64,000 bases of DNA from an uncultured Pelagibacteraceae bacterium. Its GTDB lineage: Bacteria; Pseudomonadota; Alphaproteobacteria; Pelagibacterales; Pelagibacteraceae. The translations under genes and the position numbers were made by a program. The notes below the pieces were generated by a model. The model saw only the letters and a list, made by a program, of their open reading frames with translations. It was not told the DNA's origin and did no database searches. Location: positions 1 through 64,000 of the forward strand of contig CACHIV010000006.1 in the NCBI GenBank assembly GCA_902579985.1, in the 5' to 3' direction. Positions 56,726 to 64,000 of this stretch are shown here, piece after piece. Position 1 is the first letter of the stretch. Each line of letters opens with the position of its first letter.

Positions 56726-57600
56726 ATTTAATACGAAATTTGCCTGGACCTTTATTAATTTTTTTGGGAGCTTTGAGTTTAAGTTTTGGTGGGTTGATCG
56801 TAAAATCATTTGAAGGAGCATCACTATGGCAAATTTTATTTTGGAGGTCTTTATTTTTTTCTCTGACTGTCCTACTTTTTCTAATAGTTAGCTATAAAAA
56901 AGAAACTTTTAAAGCCTTTTATAAATCTGGTGTACCAGGTTTTTTTGGCGGAGTTATTTTATCATTTGGTTTTTGTGGTTATGTTTTTGCCATGTATAAT
57001 ACTACAGTAGCAAATACTAATTTTATAATTTCACTTCAAATACTATTTCTTGCAATTTTTGGATATTTTTTTTTAAAAGAAAAAATTTCAGCAATTACTT
57101 TGATCTCTATAATTTTAGCTATTACAGGTGTTTTACTAATGATTGGAAATTCTTTAACTCCTGGAGAATTATCTGGAAATTTGGCTGCTTTTACGATGCC
57201 AATTTCTTTTGCAGTTTTAATCATGATAGTTAGAAAATATCCAACAGTAGATATGATTCCAGCTCAGTTTGTAGCAGGAATATGTTCTTGTTTAGTAGGA
57301 TTTATTTTATCTACTAAAATAATGATTTCACCTCATGATATTTTTTTGGGATTTTTAGCTGGTTTTTTTCAAATTGGTTTTGGATTTATTTTTATTACAA
57401 TCGGTGCAAGGACAACACCTTCAGCGATGGTAGGAATAATTATGCTTTCCGAATCTGTTCTTGGTCCAGTCTGGGCTTTTCTGTTTGTTAGTGAAAGACC
57501 CTCAATTTTTGGATTAATTGGAGGTGTAATAATTCTTTCGGCTGTATTATTACAGTTTTACACACTTTTAAATAATAGTAAAAAAAGTGTTTCTCATTGA
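56722..57600 (+). CDS. EamA/DMT-family transporter
   Basis: This protein has 292 residues and ten helices in two EamA domains (GALSLSFGGLIVKSFEGASLWQ at the start, GIIMLSESVLGPVWAFLFVSERPS near the end). It follows pxpC with a four-base overlap and may export or import an amino acid or pyroglutamate-related compound. A candidate -35 for gcvT overlaps its stop. Confidence 0.88.
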   Translation: MNLIRNLPGPLLIFLGALSLSFGGLIVKSFEGASLWQILFWRSLFFSLTVLLFLIVSYKKETFKAFYKSGVPGFFGGVILSFGFCGYVFAMYNTTVANTNFIISLQILFLAIFGYFFLKEKISAITLISIILAITGVLLMIGNSLTPGELSGNLAAFTMPISFAVLIMIVRKYPTVDMIPAQFVAGICSCLVGFILSTKIMISPHDIFLGFLAGFFQIGFGFIFITIGARTTPSAMVGIIMLSESVLGPVWAFLFVSERPSIFGLIGGVIILSAVLLQFYTLLNNSKKSVSH

Positions 57601-57625
57601 CTTTTATAGATAGGTATAAGAATAT
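57597..57625 (+). promoter_or_regulatory. Candidate gcvT promoter
   Basis: TTGACT (57597-57602) overlaps the transporter stop codon. GAATAT (57620-57625) at 17-base spacing is a weak -10, while TATAAG at 57615 is better but spaced only 12. Position just upstream of the riboswitch makes a promoter here likely. Assigned by consensus only. Confidence 0.4.
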
Positions 57626-57630
57626 CTATT

Positions 57631-57785
57631 CACGGGAGAGACTACAAATTATTGTAGCGCCGAAGGAGCAACCACCCAGGAATCTCTCAGGCAAAAAGGA
57701 CCGTACGTATTAACTCTGGAAAGAGATTAAATTCTCGCCGAAGGAGCAAAACTCTCAGGCAAATATACAGATGGGTATAAAGAGT
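57631..57785 (+). ncRNA. Tandem glycine riboswitch
   Basis: Two glycine-sensing aptamers lie side by side in the gcvT leader. Each has the core GCCGAAGGAGCAA (57659-57671 and 57737-57749) followed by CTCTCAGGCAAA. Aptamer 1 spans about 57631-57705 and aptamer 2 about 57714-57785, with a short linker. No terminator hairpin is evident between aptamer 2 and the gcvT ATG (57790), so control is likely through the ribosome binding site, turning on glycine cleavage when glycine is high. Confidence 0.95.
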
Positions 57786-57789
57786 TAAT

Positions 57790-58896
57790 ATGGAAACAAA
57801 AAAAACATCGCTATATAAATTACATCAAGATTGCAACGCAAAGTTTGTTGAATTTGCCGGTTATCAAATGCCAATTCAATATTCAGATGGAATAGTTGAA
57901 GAACATAAATTTACAAGAAATCATTCAGGTATCTTTGATGTTTCTCACATGGGTCAATTATTTATTTATGGGAGTGAAAATTTAATTGAGGATTTAGAAA
58001 AAATTTTTCCATTAAACTTAAAAGATTTAAAATTGAATCATTCTAAATATAGTTTTCTGATGAATGATGAAGCAGGGATATATGATGATTTAATTATAAC
58101 CAAAATTGAGCAAGGTTTTTTAATAATTCTTAACGCAGCTTGTAAAAAAAATGATTTTAAAATTTTAAGTAAATTATTAGACAATAAATATAAAATGGTC
58201 TTAGACGAAAAAAGATCTTTAATCGCAATTCAAGGACCAAAATCAGTAGAAATATTAAATAATATTATTAGTGGTGTAGAAAATTTATCTTTTATGTCTG
58301 GGAATTGGTTTTTGTTCTATGAGCAAAAAATTTATATTACAAGATCTGGTTATACGGGAGAGGATGGATTTGAAATTTCTATATTTAATGATCAAGTAGA
58401 AAAGTTTACAAAAAAATTGATCGAAAAGGGAGCAAAATTAATTGGTCTTGGTGCAAGAGATACTCTTAGATTGGAAGCAGGATTATGTTTATATGGACAT
58501 GAGCTAGATAAAGATAAAACACCTGTAGAGGCAAATTTAAAATGGGCAATTTCAAAAGAAAGAGTTATAAAAGGAAATTTTATTGGCTCAGATACAATTA
58601 ACAAACAACTTAATGATGGTGTAAATAAAATTAGAGTTGGAATAAAACCTGAGGGAAGAGTAATTGCTAGAGAAAAAACTAAGATATTTAATCAATCAGA
58701 CTTACACATTGGAGAGGTTACAAGCGGAACATTTGGTCCAAGTGTAAACGGACCAGTTGCAATGGGATATGTTGAAAATAAATTTTCACAAAATAATACA
58801 AAAGTTTTTTTAGAGGTTAGAGGAAAAAAATATCCAGCAAATATTTGTGGATTACCATTTTATAAAAAAAATTATGTGAAAGGAGTAAATAAATGA
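57790..58896 (+). CDS. gcvT: Glycine cleavage system T protein
   Basis: This 368-residue aminomethyltransferase releases ammonia and passes methylene to THF. The N-terminus contains [17 protein letters not shown] and [12 protein letters not shown], followed by [24 protein letters not shown] and [21 protein letters not shown], all conserved. It is preceded by the glycine riboswitch and overlaps gcvH by four bases. Confidence 0.97.
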   Translation: METKKTSLYKLHQDCNAKFVEFAGYQMPIQYSDGIVEEHKFTRNHSGIFDVSHMGQLFIYGSENLIEDLEKIFPLNLKDLKLNHSKYSFLMNDEAGIYDDLIITKIEQGFLIILNAACKKNDFKILSKLLDNKYKMVLDEKRSLIAIQGPKSVEILNNIISGVENLSFMSGNWFLFYEQKIYITRSGYTGEDGFEISIFNDQVEKFTKKLIEKGAKLIGLGARDTLRLEAGLCLYGHELDKDKTPVEANLKWAISKERVIKGNFIGSDTINKQLNDGVNKIRVGIKPEGRVIAREKTKIFNQSDLHIGEVTSGTFGPSVNGPVAMGYVENKFSQNNTKVFLEVRGKKYPANICGLPFYKKNYVKGVNK

Positions 58897-59273
58897 GTGA
58901 AGTTAAATATTCAAAGGAACATGAGTGGATTAAATTAGAGGGGGATGTAGCCACTATTGGAATTACAAAACACGCGACAGAAATGCTAGGAGACATAGTA
59001 TTTACTGAACTTCCTGAAAAAGGCTCTAATGTAGAAAAAAATGGGACAGCAGGAGTAGTAGAGTCAACAAAAGCTGCTAGCGATGTTTACACTCCAGTAA
59101 GTGGTGAGGTGATAGACACTAATCAAGTGATAGTTGATGATCCTTCTAAGATTAATGAAGATCCAGAGGGTTCTGCATGGTTTTTTAAACTTAAAATGAA
59201 AGATCCATCAGAAATGGATACTCTAATGAATAAAGATGATTATGATAAGTTTGCTAAGGAGACATCAGCATAA
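58893..59273 (+). CDS. gcvH: Glycine cleavage system H protein
   Basis: This 126-residue lipoyl carrier shuttles the aminomethyl group between P and T proteins. The lipoylated lysine is Lys60 in [38 protein letters not shown] is the conserved start. It overlaps gcvP by one base. Confidence 0.97.
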   Translation: MSEVKYSKEHEWIKLEGDVATIGITKHATEMLGDIVFTELPEKGSNVEKNGTAGVVESTKAASDVYTPVSGEVIDTNQVIVDDPSKINEDPEGSAWFFKLKMKDPSEMDTLMNKDDYDKFAKETSA

Positions 59274-62143
59274 TGTTGCCAAATTCAGAAAGAGATTTTA
59301 TAAAAAGACACATTGGACCTTCAAAAGAAGACCAATTAAAAATGTTAAAAGAATTAAATTATCAATCATTAGATGATTTAATTGATAACACTGTTCCAGA
59401 AAAAATAAAGTTTAAGGGTGAACTAAATATAGGAGAATCAAATTCAGAATATGAAGCGTTAAGAAAATTAAGAGCAATTTCAAAAAAAAATCAAGTTTAC
59501 TCAAATTTTATTGGCATGGGTTATTATGGAACATATACACCGTATGTAATTTTAAGAAATATATTAGAAAATCCAGGTTGGTATACTTCATATACACCTT
59601 ATCAGCCAGAGGTAGCTCAAGGAAGACTTGAGATGTTATTGAACTTTCAACAAATGATAGTTGATTTTACAGGAATGGATATTGCTAATGCTTCTTTATT
59701 AGATGAGGGAACAGCAGCAGCAGAAGCTATGGGTTTAAGTCATAGACTGAATAAAAGTGATAGTAATTTAGTTTTTGTATCTGAGGATTGTCATCCTCAA
59801 ACAATAGATGTAATTCAGACAAGAGCTGAACCAATGGGTTTAAAAGTTCTTGTTGGAAATGAGGATGAAGTTTTAGTACAGTTAAAAGAAGATTTAGTTT
59901 GTGGAATTTTACAATATCCTGGAACTTTGGGAGATATTAAAAATCCAAGTGAAGCAATTAGCAAAATTCATAAAAAGAATGGAAAGGCCGTATTAGCTTG
60001 TGATCTATTAGCTTTAGCAAAATTAAAAACACCAAGAGAACTTGGTGCCGATATAGCAGTGGGAAGCTCCCAAAGATTCGGAATTCCAATGGGTTACGGA
60101 GGTCCCCACGCAGCCTTTTTTGCAACAAAAAACGAATACAAAAGATCAATGCCAGGAAGAATTGTTGGTGTATCAGTTGATAGACATGGTAATAAGGCAT
60201 ACAGATTATCCTTACAAACTAGAGAGCAACATATCAGAAGAGACAAAGCTACAAGTAATATTTGTACTGCCCAAGCTTTATTAGCAATTGTGTCAGCAGC
60301 ATATGCTATTTATCATGGCCCAGATGGAATTAAAAATATTTCTGAAAGAGTATCTCAATTAGCAAAAAGTTTTGCTGATAAAATAAAACAGTCTGGATAT
60401 GAACTTTACTCTAATTATTTTTTTGATACTGTCACAATTATCACTAAAGAAAAGACTGATCAAATTTATAAAAATGCTTTGGATCAAAAGGTGAATATCA
60501 GAAAAGTAAATTCAAATATGCTTGCAGTTTCTTTTGATGAGAGAAAAAATGTTTACAGAGTAAATCAACTATTAAAAATTTTTAATGCAGCAGAATCAAT
60601 CAAAAAAGAAGATCCTTCAGTAAGATTACCCAATCTACCAAAAAATTTATTAAGAACTTCAAAATATTTAGAACATCCAGTTTTCAACTTATATCACTCA
60701 GAAACTGAAATGCTTAGATATTTAAAAAGGTTAGAGGATAAAGATATAGCATTGAATAGGACGATGATAGCACTTGGCTCATGTACAATGAAGTTAAATG
60801 CTGCTGCTGAAATGATTCCGATTTCTTGGAAAGAATTTGCGGAGCCTCATCCGTTTGTTCCAATTGAACAAATGGAAGGATTTAGAGATTTATTTACTGA
60901 TCTAAAAAATTGGTTGCGATCTATAACTGGTTTTTCAGGTGTTTCTCTACAACCTAACGCAGGTGCTCAGGGTGAATATGCAGGATTAATGGTTATTCGA
61001 AAGTATCATTTAGATAGAGGTGAGGCTAATCGTAATATTTGTTTAATTCCAAGTTCAGCACATGGCACTAATCCAGCTAGTGCACAAATGGTTGGAATGA
61101 AAGTGGTTGTTGTTAATTGTGATAAAGAGGGAAATGTTGATTTTGATGATTTAAAGAAAAAAGCAGAGCAACACTCTGAAAACCTTGGGGCATTAATGGT
61201 AACTTATCCATCTACCCATGGAGTATTTGAGGAAAAAATAACTGATATATGTGAGTTAGTTCATAAACATGGTGGCCAGGTCTATATGGATGGGGCAAAT
61301 TTAAACGCCTTGGTAGGAGTTGCAAAGCCAGGAAATTTTGGCCCGGATGTTTGTCATATTAATTTGCATAAAACATTTTGTATTCCTCATGGTGGCGGCG
61401 GACCTGGAATGGGACCCATTGCCTGTAAGAGACATTTACAAGTTTATCTACCTAATCATCCAGTGATAAAAGATTGTGGCCCAACAACTGGAATTGGAGC
61501 AGTATCGGCAGCTCCTTGGGGCAGTTCAAGTATTCTATCAATCTCTTGGATGTACATTAAAATGATGGGATCCGCAGGATTAAAACTTGCTTCTCAAGTT
61601 GCAATATTAAACGCCAATTATATTGCTCATAGACTAAAAGATCACTTTCCTATTTTGTATAAAGGGTCAAACGGTAATGTTGCACACGAATGTATAATTG
61701 ATATTAGAAATATTAAATCAGAAACAGGAGTAACGGAGGAAGATATTGCAAAAAGATTAATTGATTTTGGATTTCATGCACCAACAATGTCATGGCCTGT
61801 GGCTGGAACTATGATGATAGAGCCAACTGAAAGTGAAGGCTTGTCAGAACTTGATAGATTTTGTGACACATTAATTAAGATTAAACAAGAAATTGAAAAA
61901 ATTAAATCAGGTGAATTTGATAAAATAGATAATCCAATAAAAAATGCACCACATACTGATAGTGAACTTGCCTCCGATAACTGGACACATAATTATTCAA
62001 GAGAGGAAGCCGCTTATCCAGCAAAATTCCTACGAGCTAATAAATTTTGGCCTCCAGTTGCGAGAGTTGATAATGTATATGGAGATAAAAATATTTTTTG
62101 TACTTGTCCTAGTATGGATGAATTTAAAGAAGATGCAGCATAA
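59273..62143 (+). CDS. gcvP: Glycine dehydrogenase (P protein), single chain
   Basis: This 956-residue PLP decarboxylase is the fused form, not split gcvPA/gcvPB. The N-terminal half has FIGMGYYGTYTPYVILRN and LLDEGTAAAEAM. The PLP lysine is Lys700 in NLHKTFCIPHGGGGPGMGP, and APWGSSSILSISWMYIKMMG is typical. It decarboxylates glycine and loads the H protein. Confidence 0.97.
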   Translation: MLPNSERDFIKRHIGPSKEDQLKMLKELNYQSLDDLIDNTVPEKIKFKGELNIGESNSEYEALRKLRAISKKNQVYSNFIGMGYYGTYTPYVILRNILENPGWYTSYTPYQPEVAQGRLEMLLNFQQMIVDFTGMDIANASLLDEGTAAAEAMGLSHRLNKSDSNLVFVSEDCHPQTIDVIQTRAEPMGLKVLVGNEDEVLVQLKEDLVCGILQYPGTLGDIKNPSEAISKIHKKNGKAVLACDLLALAKLKTPRELGADIAVGSSQRFGIPMGYGGPHAAFFATKNEYKRSMPGRIVGVSVDRHGNKAYRLSLQTREQHIRRDKATSNICTAQALLAIVSAAYAIYHGPDGIKNISERVSQLAKSFADKIKQSGYELYSNYFFDTVTIITKEKTDQIYKNALDQKVNIRKVNSNMLAVSFDERKNVYRVNQLLKIFNAAESIKKEDPSVRLPNLPKNLLRTSKYLEHPVFNLYHSETEMLRYLKRLEDKDIALNRTMIALGSCTMKLNAAAEMIPISWKEFAEPHPFVPIEQMEGFRDLFTDLKNWLRSITGFSGVSLQPNAGAQGEYAGLMVIRKYHLDRGEANRNICLIPSSAHGTNPASAQMVGMKVVVVNCDKEGNVDFDDLKKKAEQHSENLGALMVTYPSTHGVFEEKITDICELVHKHGGQVYMDGANLNALVGVAKPGNFGPDVCHINLHKTFCIPHGGGGPGMGPIACKRHLQVYLPNHPVIKDCGPTTGIGAVSAAPWGSSSILSISWMYIKMMGSAGLKLASQVAILNANYIAHRLKDHFPILYKGSNGNVAHECIIDIRNIKSETGVTEEDIAKRLIDFGFHAPTMSWPVAGTMMIEPTESEGLSELDRFCDTLIKIKQEIEKIKSGEFDKIDNPIKNAPHTDSELASDNWTHNYSREEAAYPAKFLRANKFWPPVARVDNVYGDKNIFCTCPSMDEFKEDAA

Positions 62144-62149
62144 CCATAA

Positions 62150-63388
62150 ATGAAAATTGCAGTCGTTGGGTCAGGTATTTCTGGATTAAGTGCAGCTTAT
62201 TATTTATCTAAAAAACATCGTGTGGATCTTTTCGAGAAAGAAAATCATTTTGGTGGACACTCATATACAATTGATCTCACTTTTGGATCAAAAAAAATAC
62301 CAGTTGATATAGGTTTTATCGTTTTTAATTTTAAAACATATCCAAACTTAATTAATTTTTTTAAAGAAAATGGTGTTCAAATTGAAAAAAGCAATATGTC
62401 TTTTTCAGTTTCAGTAGATAATACAAATTTTGAGTATTGTGGCAAAGGATTGAGTGGTATTTTTTCAAATAAGTTAAATCTATTTAATATTGAATTCTTA
62501 AAGATGTTTTTTGATATAATTAGATTTTACAAAAAAAGTGATCAAATGTCTATTTTATATGAAAAAAAAACTTTAGGTGAATATTTAAAAATTAATAAAT
62601 TATCTCAAACATTTATTAATTATCATGTCATACCAATGGTGTCTGCAATTTGGTCGATGCCTCCTTATGAAGCAAGCAAAATGCCAATTGATTTTTTTTT
62701 GAAATTTTTTCAAAATCATGGACTATTTAAGTTAAACAATAGACCTCAATGGTATACAGTTACAAATAGAAGTAGATCTTATGTTAATAAGATTATTTCC
62801 AAAATGAGCGGAGAACATTTTAAAAATTATAATATTAGAAAAATTAAAAGAAAATCTAATGGTTTAAATTTATATTATGGTGGAGAAAATGAATTTTTTG
62901 ATTATGATAAAGTAATATTAGCAACCCATGCTGATGAAGCTTTAAAATTGATTGAAAACCCTACTGAAAATGAGAAAAAAATTCTATCAAATTTTAGTTA
63001 TAAAAAAAATGTAGCTTACATTCACACAGATGATCGAGCTATGCCAAAAAATAAAAAGGCTTGGTGTTCATGGAACTCTTCAATTGATAATAAAGATTTT
63101 AAAAAAAATTCAATTACTTACTGGCTTAATTTACTTCAGAACTTAAAGTGTGATGAAAATATTTTTTTAACTTTAAATCCTTATTTTGAGATTGATAAAA
63201 CAAAAGTTTTAAAAAAAGTCATATTTACACATCCTTATTATGATCAAAAAGCGTTAGATGCTCAATCAGAGCTTGTTAAATTACAAAATCAAAAAGATTT
63301 GCTTTTTTGTGGAAGTTATTTTGGTTACGGATTTCATGAAGATGGAATAAAATCATCTATTGAAATGCTAAAAAACCTTAATGATTAA
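62150..63388 (+). CDS. FAD-dependent amine-oxidase-like protein (COG2907 type)
   Basis: This 412-residue flavoprotein has the Rossmann motif KIAVVGSGISGLSAAYYLS and FEKENHFGGHSYTI, an NAD-like GFIVFNFKTYPNL segment and the C-terminal FCGSYFGYGFHEDGIKSSIEML FAD loop. Relatives are encoded with DUF1365 and a cyclopropane-fatty-acid-synthase-like methyltransferase and are thought to act on membrane lipids. It overlaps DUF1365 by eight bases; the third gene would lie outside the window. Confidence 0.85.
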   Translation: MKIAVVGSGISGLSAAYYLSKKHRVDLFEKENHFGGHSYTIDLTFGSKKIPVDIGFIVFNFKTYPNLINFFKENGVQIEKSNMSFSVSVDNTNFEYCGKGLSGIFSNKLNLFNIEFLKMFFDIIRFYKKSDQMSILYEKKTLGEYLKINKLSQTFINYHVIPMVSAIWSMPPYEASKMPIDFFLKFFQNHGLFKLNNRPQWYTVTNRSRSYVNKIISKMSGEHFKNYNIRKIKRKSNGLNLYYGGENEFFDYDKVILATHADEALKLIENPTENEKKILSNFSYKKNVAYIHTDDRAMPKNKKAWCSWNSSIDNKDFKKNSITYWLNLLQNLKCDENIFLTLNPYFEIDKTKVLKKVIFTHPYYDQKALDAQSELVKLQNQKDLLFCGSYFGYGFHEDGIKSSIEMLKNLND

Positions 63389-64000
63389 TTCTTATATATA
63401 TAACGGAACTGTAATCCATAAACGATTCAAACCTAAAGAGCATTATTTTAAATACAAAGTATTTTCTTTATTAATAAATTTATCAGAACTCGAAGAACTC
63501 GATAAAAAGATAAGTTTTTTTTCTTTAAATAGGTTTAATATAATTAGTTTTTATGAAATAGATCATGGAGCACGTGATGGATCATCTCTAGCTGATTGGG
63601 TAAAGCAAAATTTAAAAGCTAACAATATTATTACAGAAAATATAAAGATTAAACTTTTGTGCTATCCAAGAATACTTGGTTATGTTTTTAATCCTTTAAG
63701 TATTTTTTTTGTTTACGATAAAGATGAAAGGCTTATTTCTATTTTATATGAGGTTAAAAATACATTTGGAGAGCAGCATACATATGTATTTAGGGTAGGA
63801 AATGAAAAAAAATTAATTCAAAATAACTGCTCAAAAAAATTTCATGTATCGCCATTCATCGAGATGGATTGTAATTATTTTTTTAGAGTATTAAATCCAG
63901 CAGAAAAATTGTCAGTTATAATTGATCAATATGATAAAGAAGGTAAAATTCTTTTTGCATCTCAGGATGGTATTAGATCTGATTTGACAAGTAAGAATTT
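63381..64000 (+). CDS. DUF1365 family protein, 3' end cut off
   Basis: The N-terminal 206 residues are visible and the frame runs off the window end. The start at 63381 overlaps the preceding stop. LSIFFVYDKDERLISILYEVKNTFGEQH and HVSPFIEMDCNYFFRV are family hallmarks, as is RFNIISFYEIDHGARDGSSL. DUF1365 proteins occur with the COG2907 oxidoreductase and Cfa-like methyltransferase in lipid-modification operons. Function is not established. Confidence 0.88.
   Translation, partial: MINSYIYNGTVIHKRFKPKEHYFKYKVFSLLINLSELEELDKKISFFSLNRFNIISFYEIDHGARDGSSLADWVKQNLKANNIITENIKIKLLCYPRILGYVFNPLSIFFVYDKDERLISILYEVKNTFGEQHTYVFRVGNEKKLIQNNCSKKFHVSPFIEMDCNYFFRVLNPAEKLSVIIDQYDKEGKILFASQDGIRSDLTSKN

Noticed and set aside
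1-64000. tRNA genes, CRISPR arrays, insertion sequences, prophage or integrase genes
   Set aside because: I looked for clover-leaf motifs, spaced repeats, transposases and integrases and found none that stood up by eye.

Overview
The window is strongly AT-rich, densely packed DNA with short or overlapping intergenic gaps and almost no mobile or repeat content. Gene content points to a SAR11-type alphaproteobacterium (Pelagibacterales): a glutamate-synthase-like/GlnT module next to an ammonium-type transporter, a betaine ABC transporter with a double-length permease, soxBDAG beside fhs, a minimal IscR-SUF operon, and a glycine-riboswitch-controlled gcvTHP. This assignment is inferred from gene content and order. 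No rRNA, tRNA, CRISPR, insertion sequence or prophage was found. The window cuts the first gene (amt) and the last (DUF1365).

Layout. 1-6.3 kb: 3' end of amt, a tiny ORF, then a minus-strand operon of glnT/gmaS-like synthetase, glutamine amidotransferase, GXGXG and FMN glutamate-synthase-like subunits (N-methylglutamate synthase type) plus a Lys-rich protein. 6.6-10.7 kb: minus-strand DUF1989-GcvT fusion, small winged-helix-like protein and FAD amine oxidoreductase. 10.8-16 kb: proX with its own terminator, a MORN-repeat protein and a membrane-anchored protein, then proV and a tandem-domain proW. 16-21.4 kb: gpsA-like dehydrogenase, iron alcohol dehydrogenase, class I amidotransferase, frameshifted gshA and gshB. 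21.4-28.3 kb: fhs divergent from soxBDAG. 28.3-33.7 kb: DMT exporter, paired small lipoproteins, racemase, cold-shock protein, purK and purE. 33.8-39.2 kb: M19-like protein, an unrecognised 550-residue protein, a DUF3726 protein and an AsmA-like protein. 39.2-42.3 kb: tyrS, anmK, hydrolase. 42.4-48.6 kb: iscR-sufBCDSUTA behind a near-perfect IscR type 1 operator. 48.8-57.6 kb: glnA, ybaK, DMT exporters, photolyase, diaminopropionate ammonia-lyase and pxpABC. 57.6-64 kb: tandem glycine riboswitch, gcvTHP, and an FAD oxidoreductase/DUF1365 pair.

The unifying theme is uptake and demethylation of methylated amines and betaines. Methyl groups would pass to tetrahydrofolate through GcvT-type domains (DUF1989-GcvT, SoxA, GcvT) and out through Fhs, while amino nitrogen enters through two glutamine synthetases and the glutamate-synthase-like complex. 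Glutathione synthesis and 5-oxoproline salvage form a second theme. The least explained parts are the 33.8-39.2 kb cluster, whose M19 protein appears to lack canonical metal ligands, and the DUF1989-GcvT/oxidase operon. The gshA frameshift in a nine-A tract is the clearest anomaly in the reading frames.
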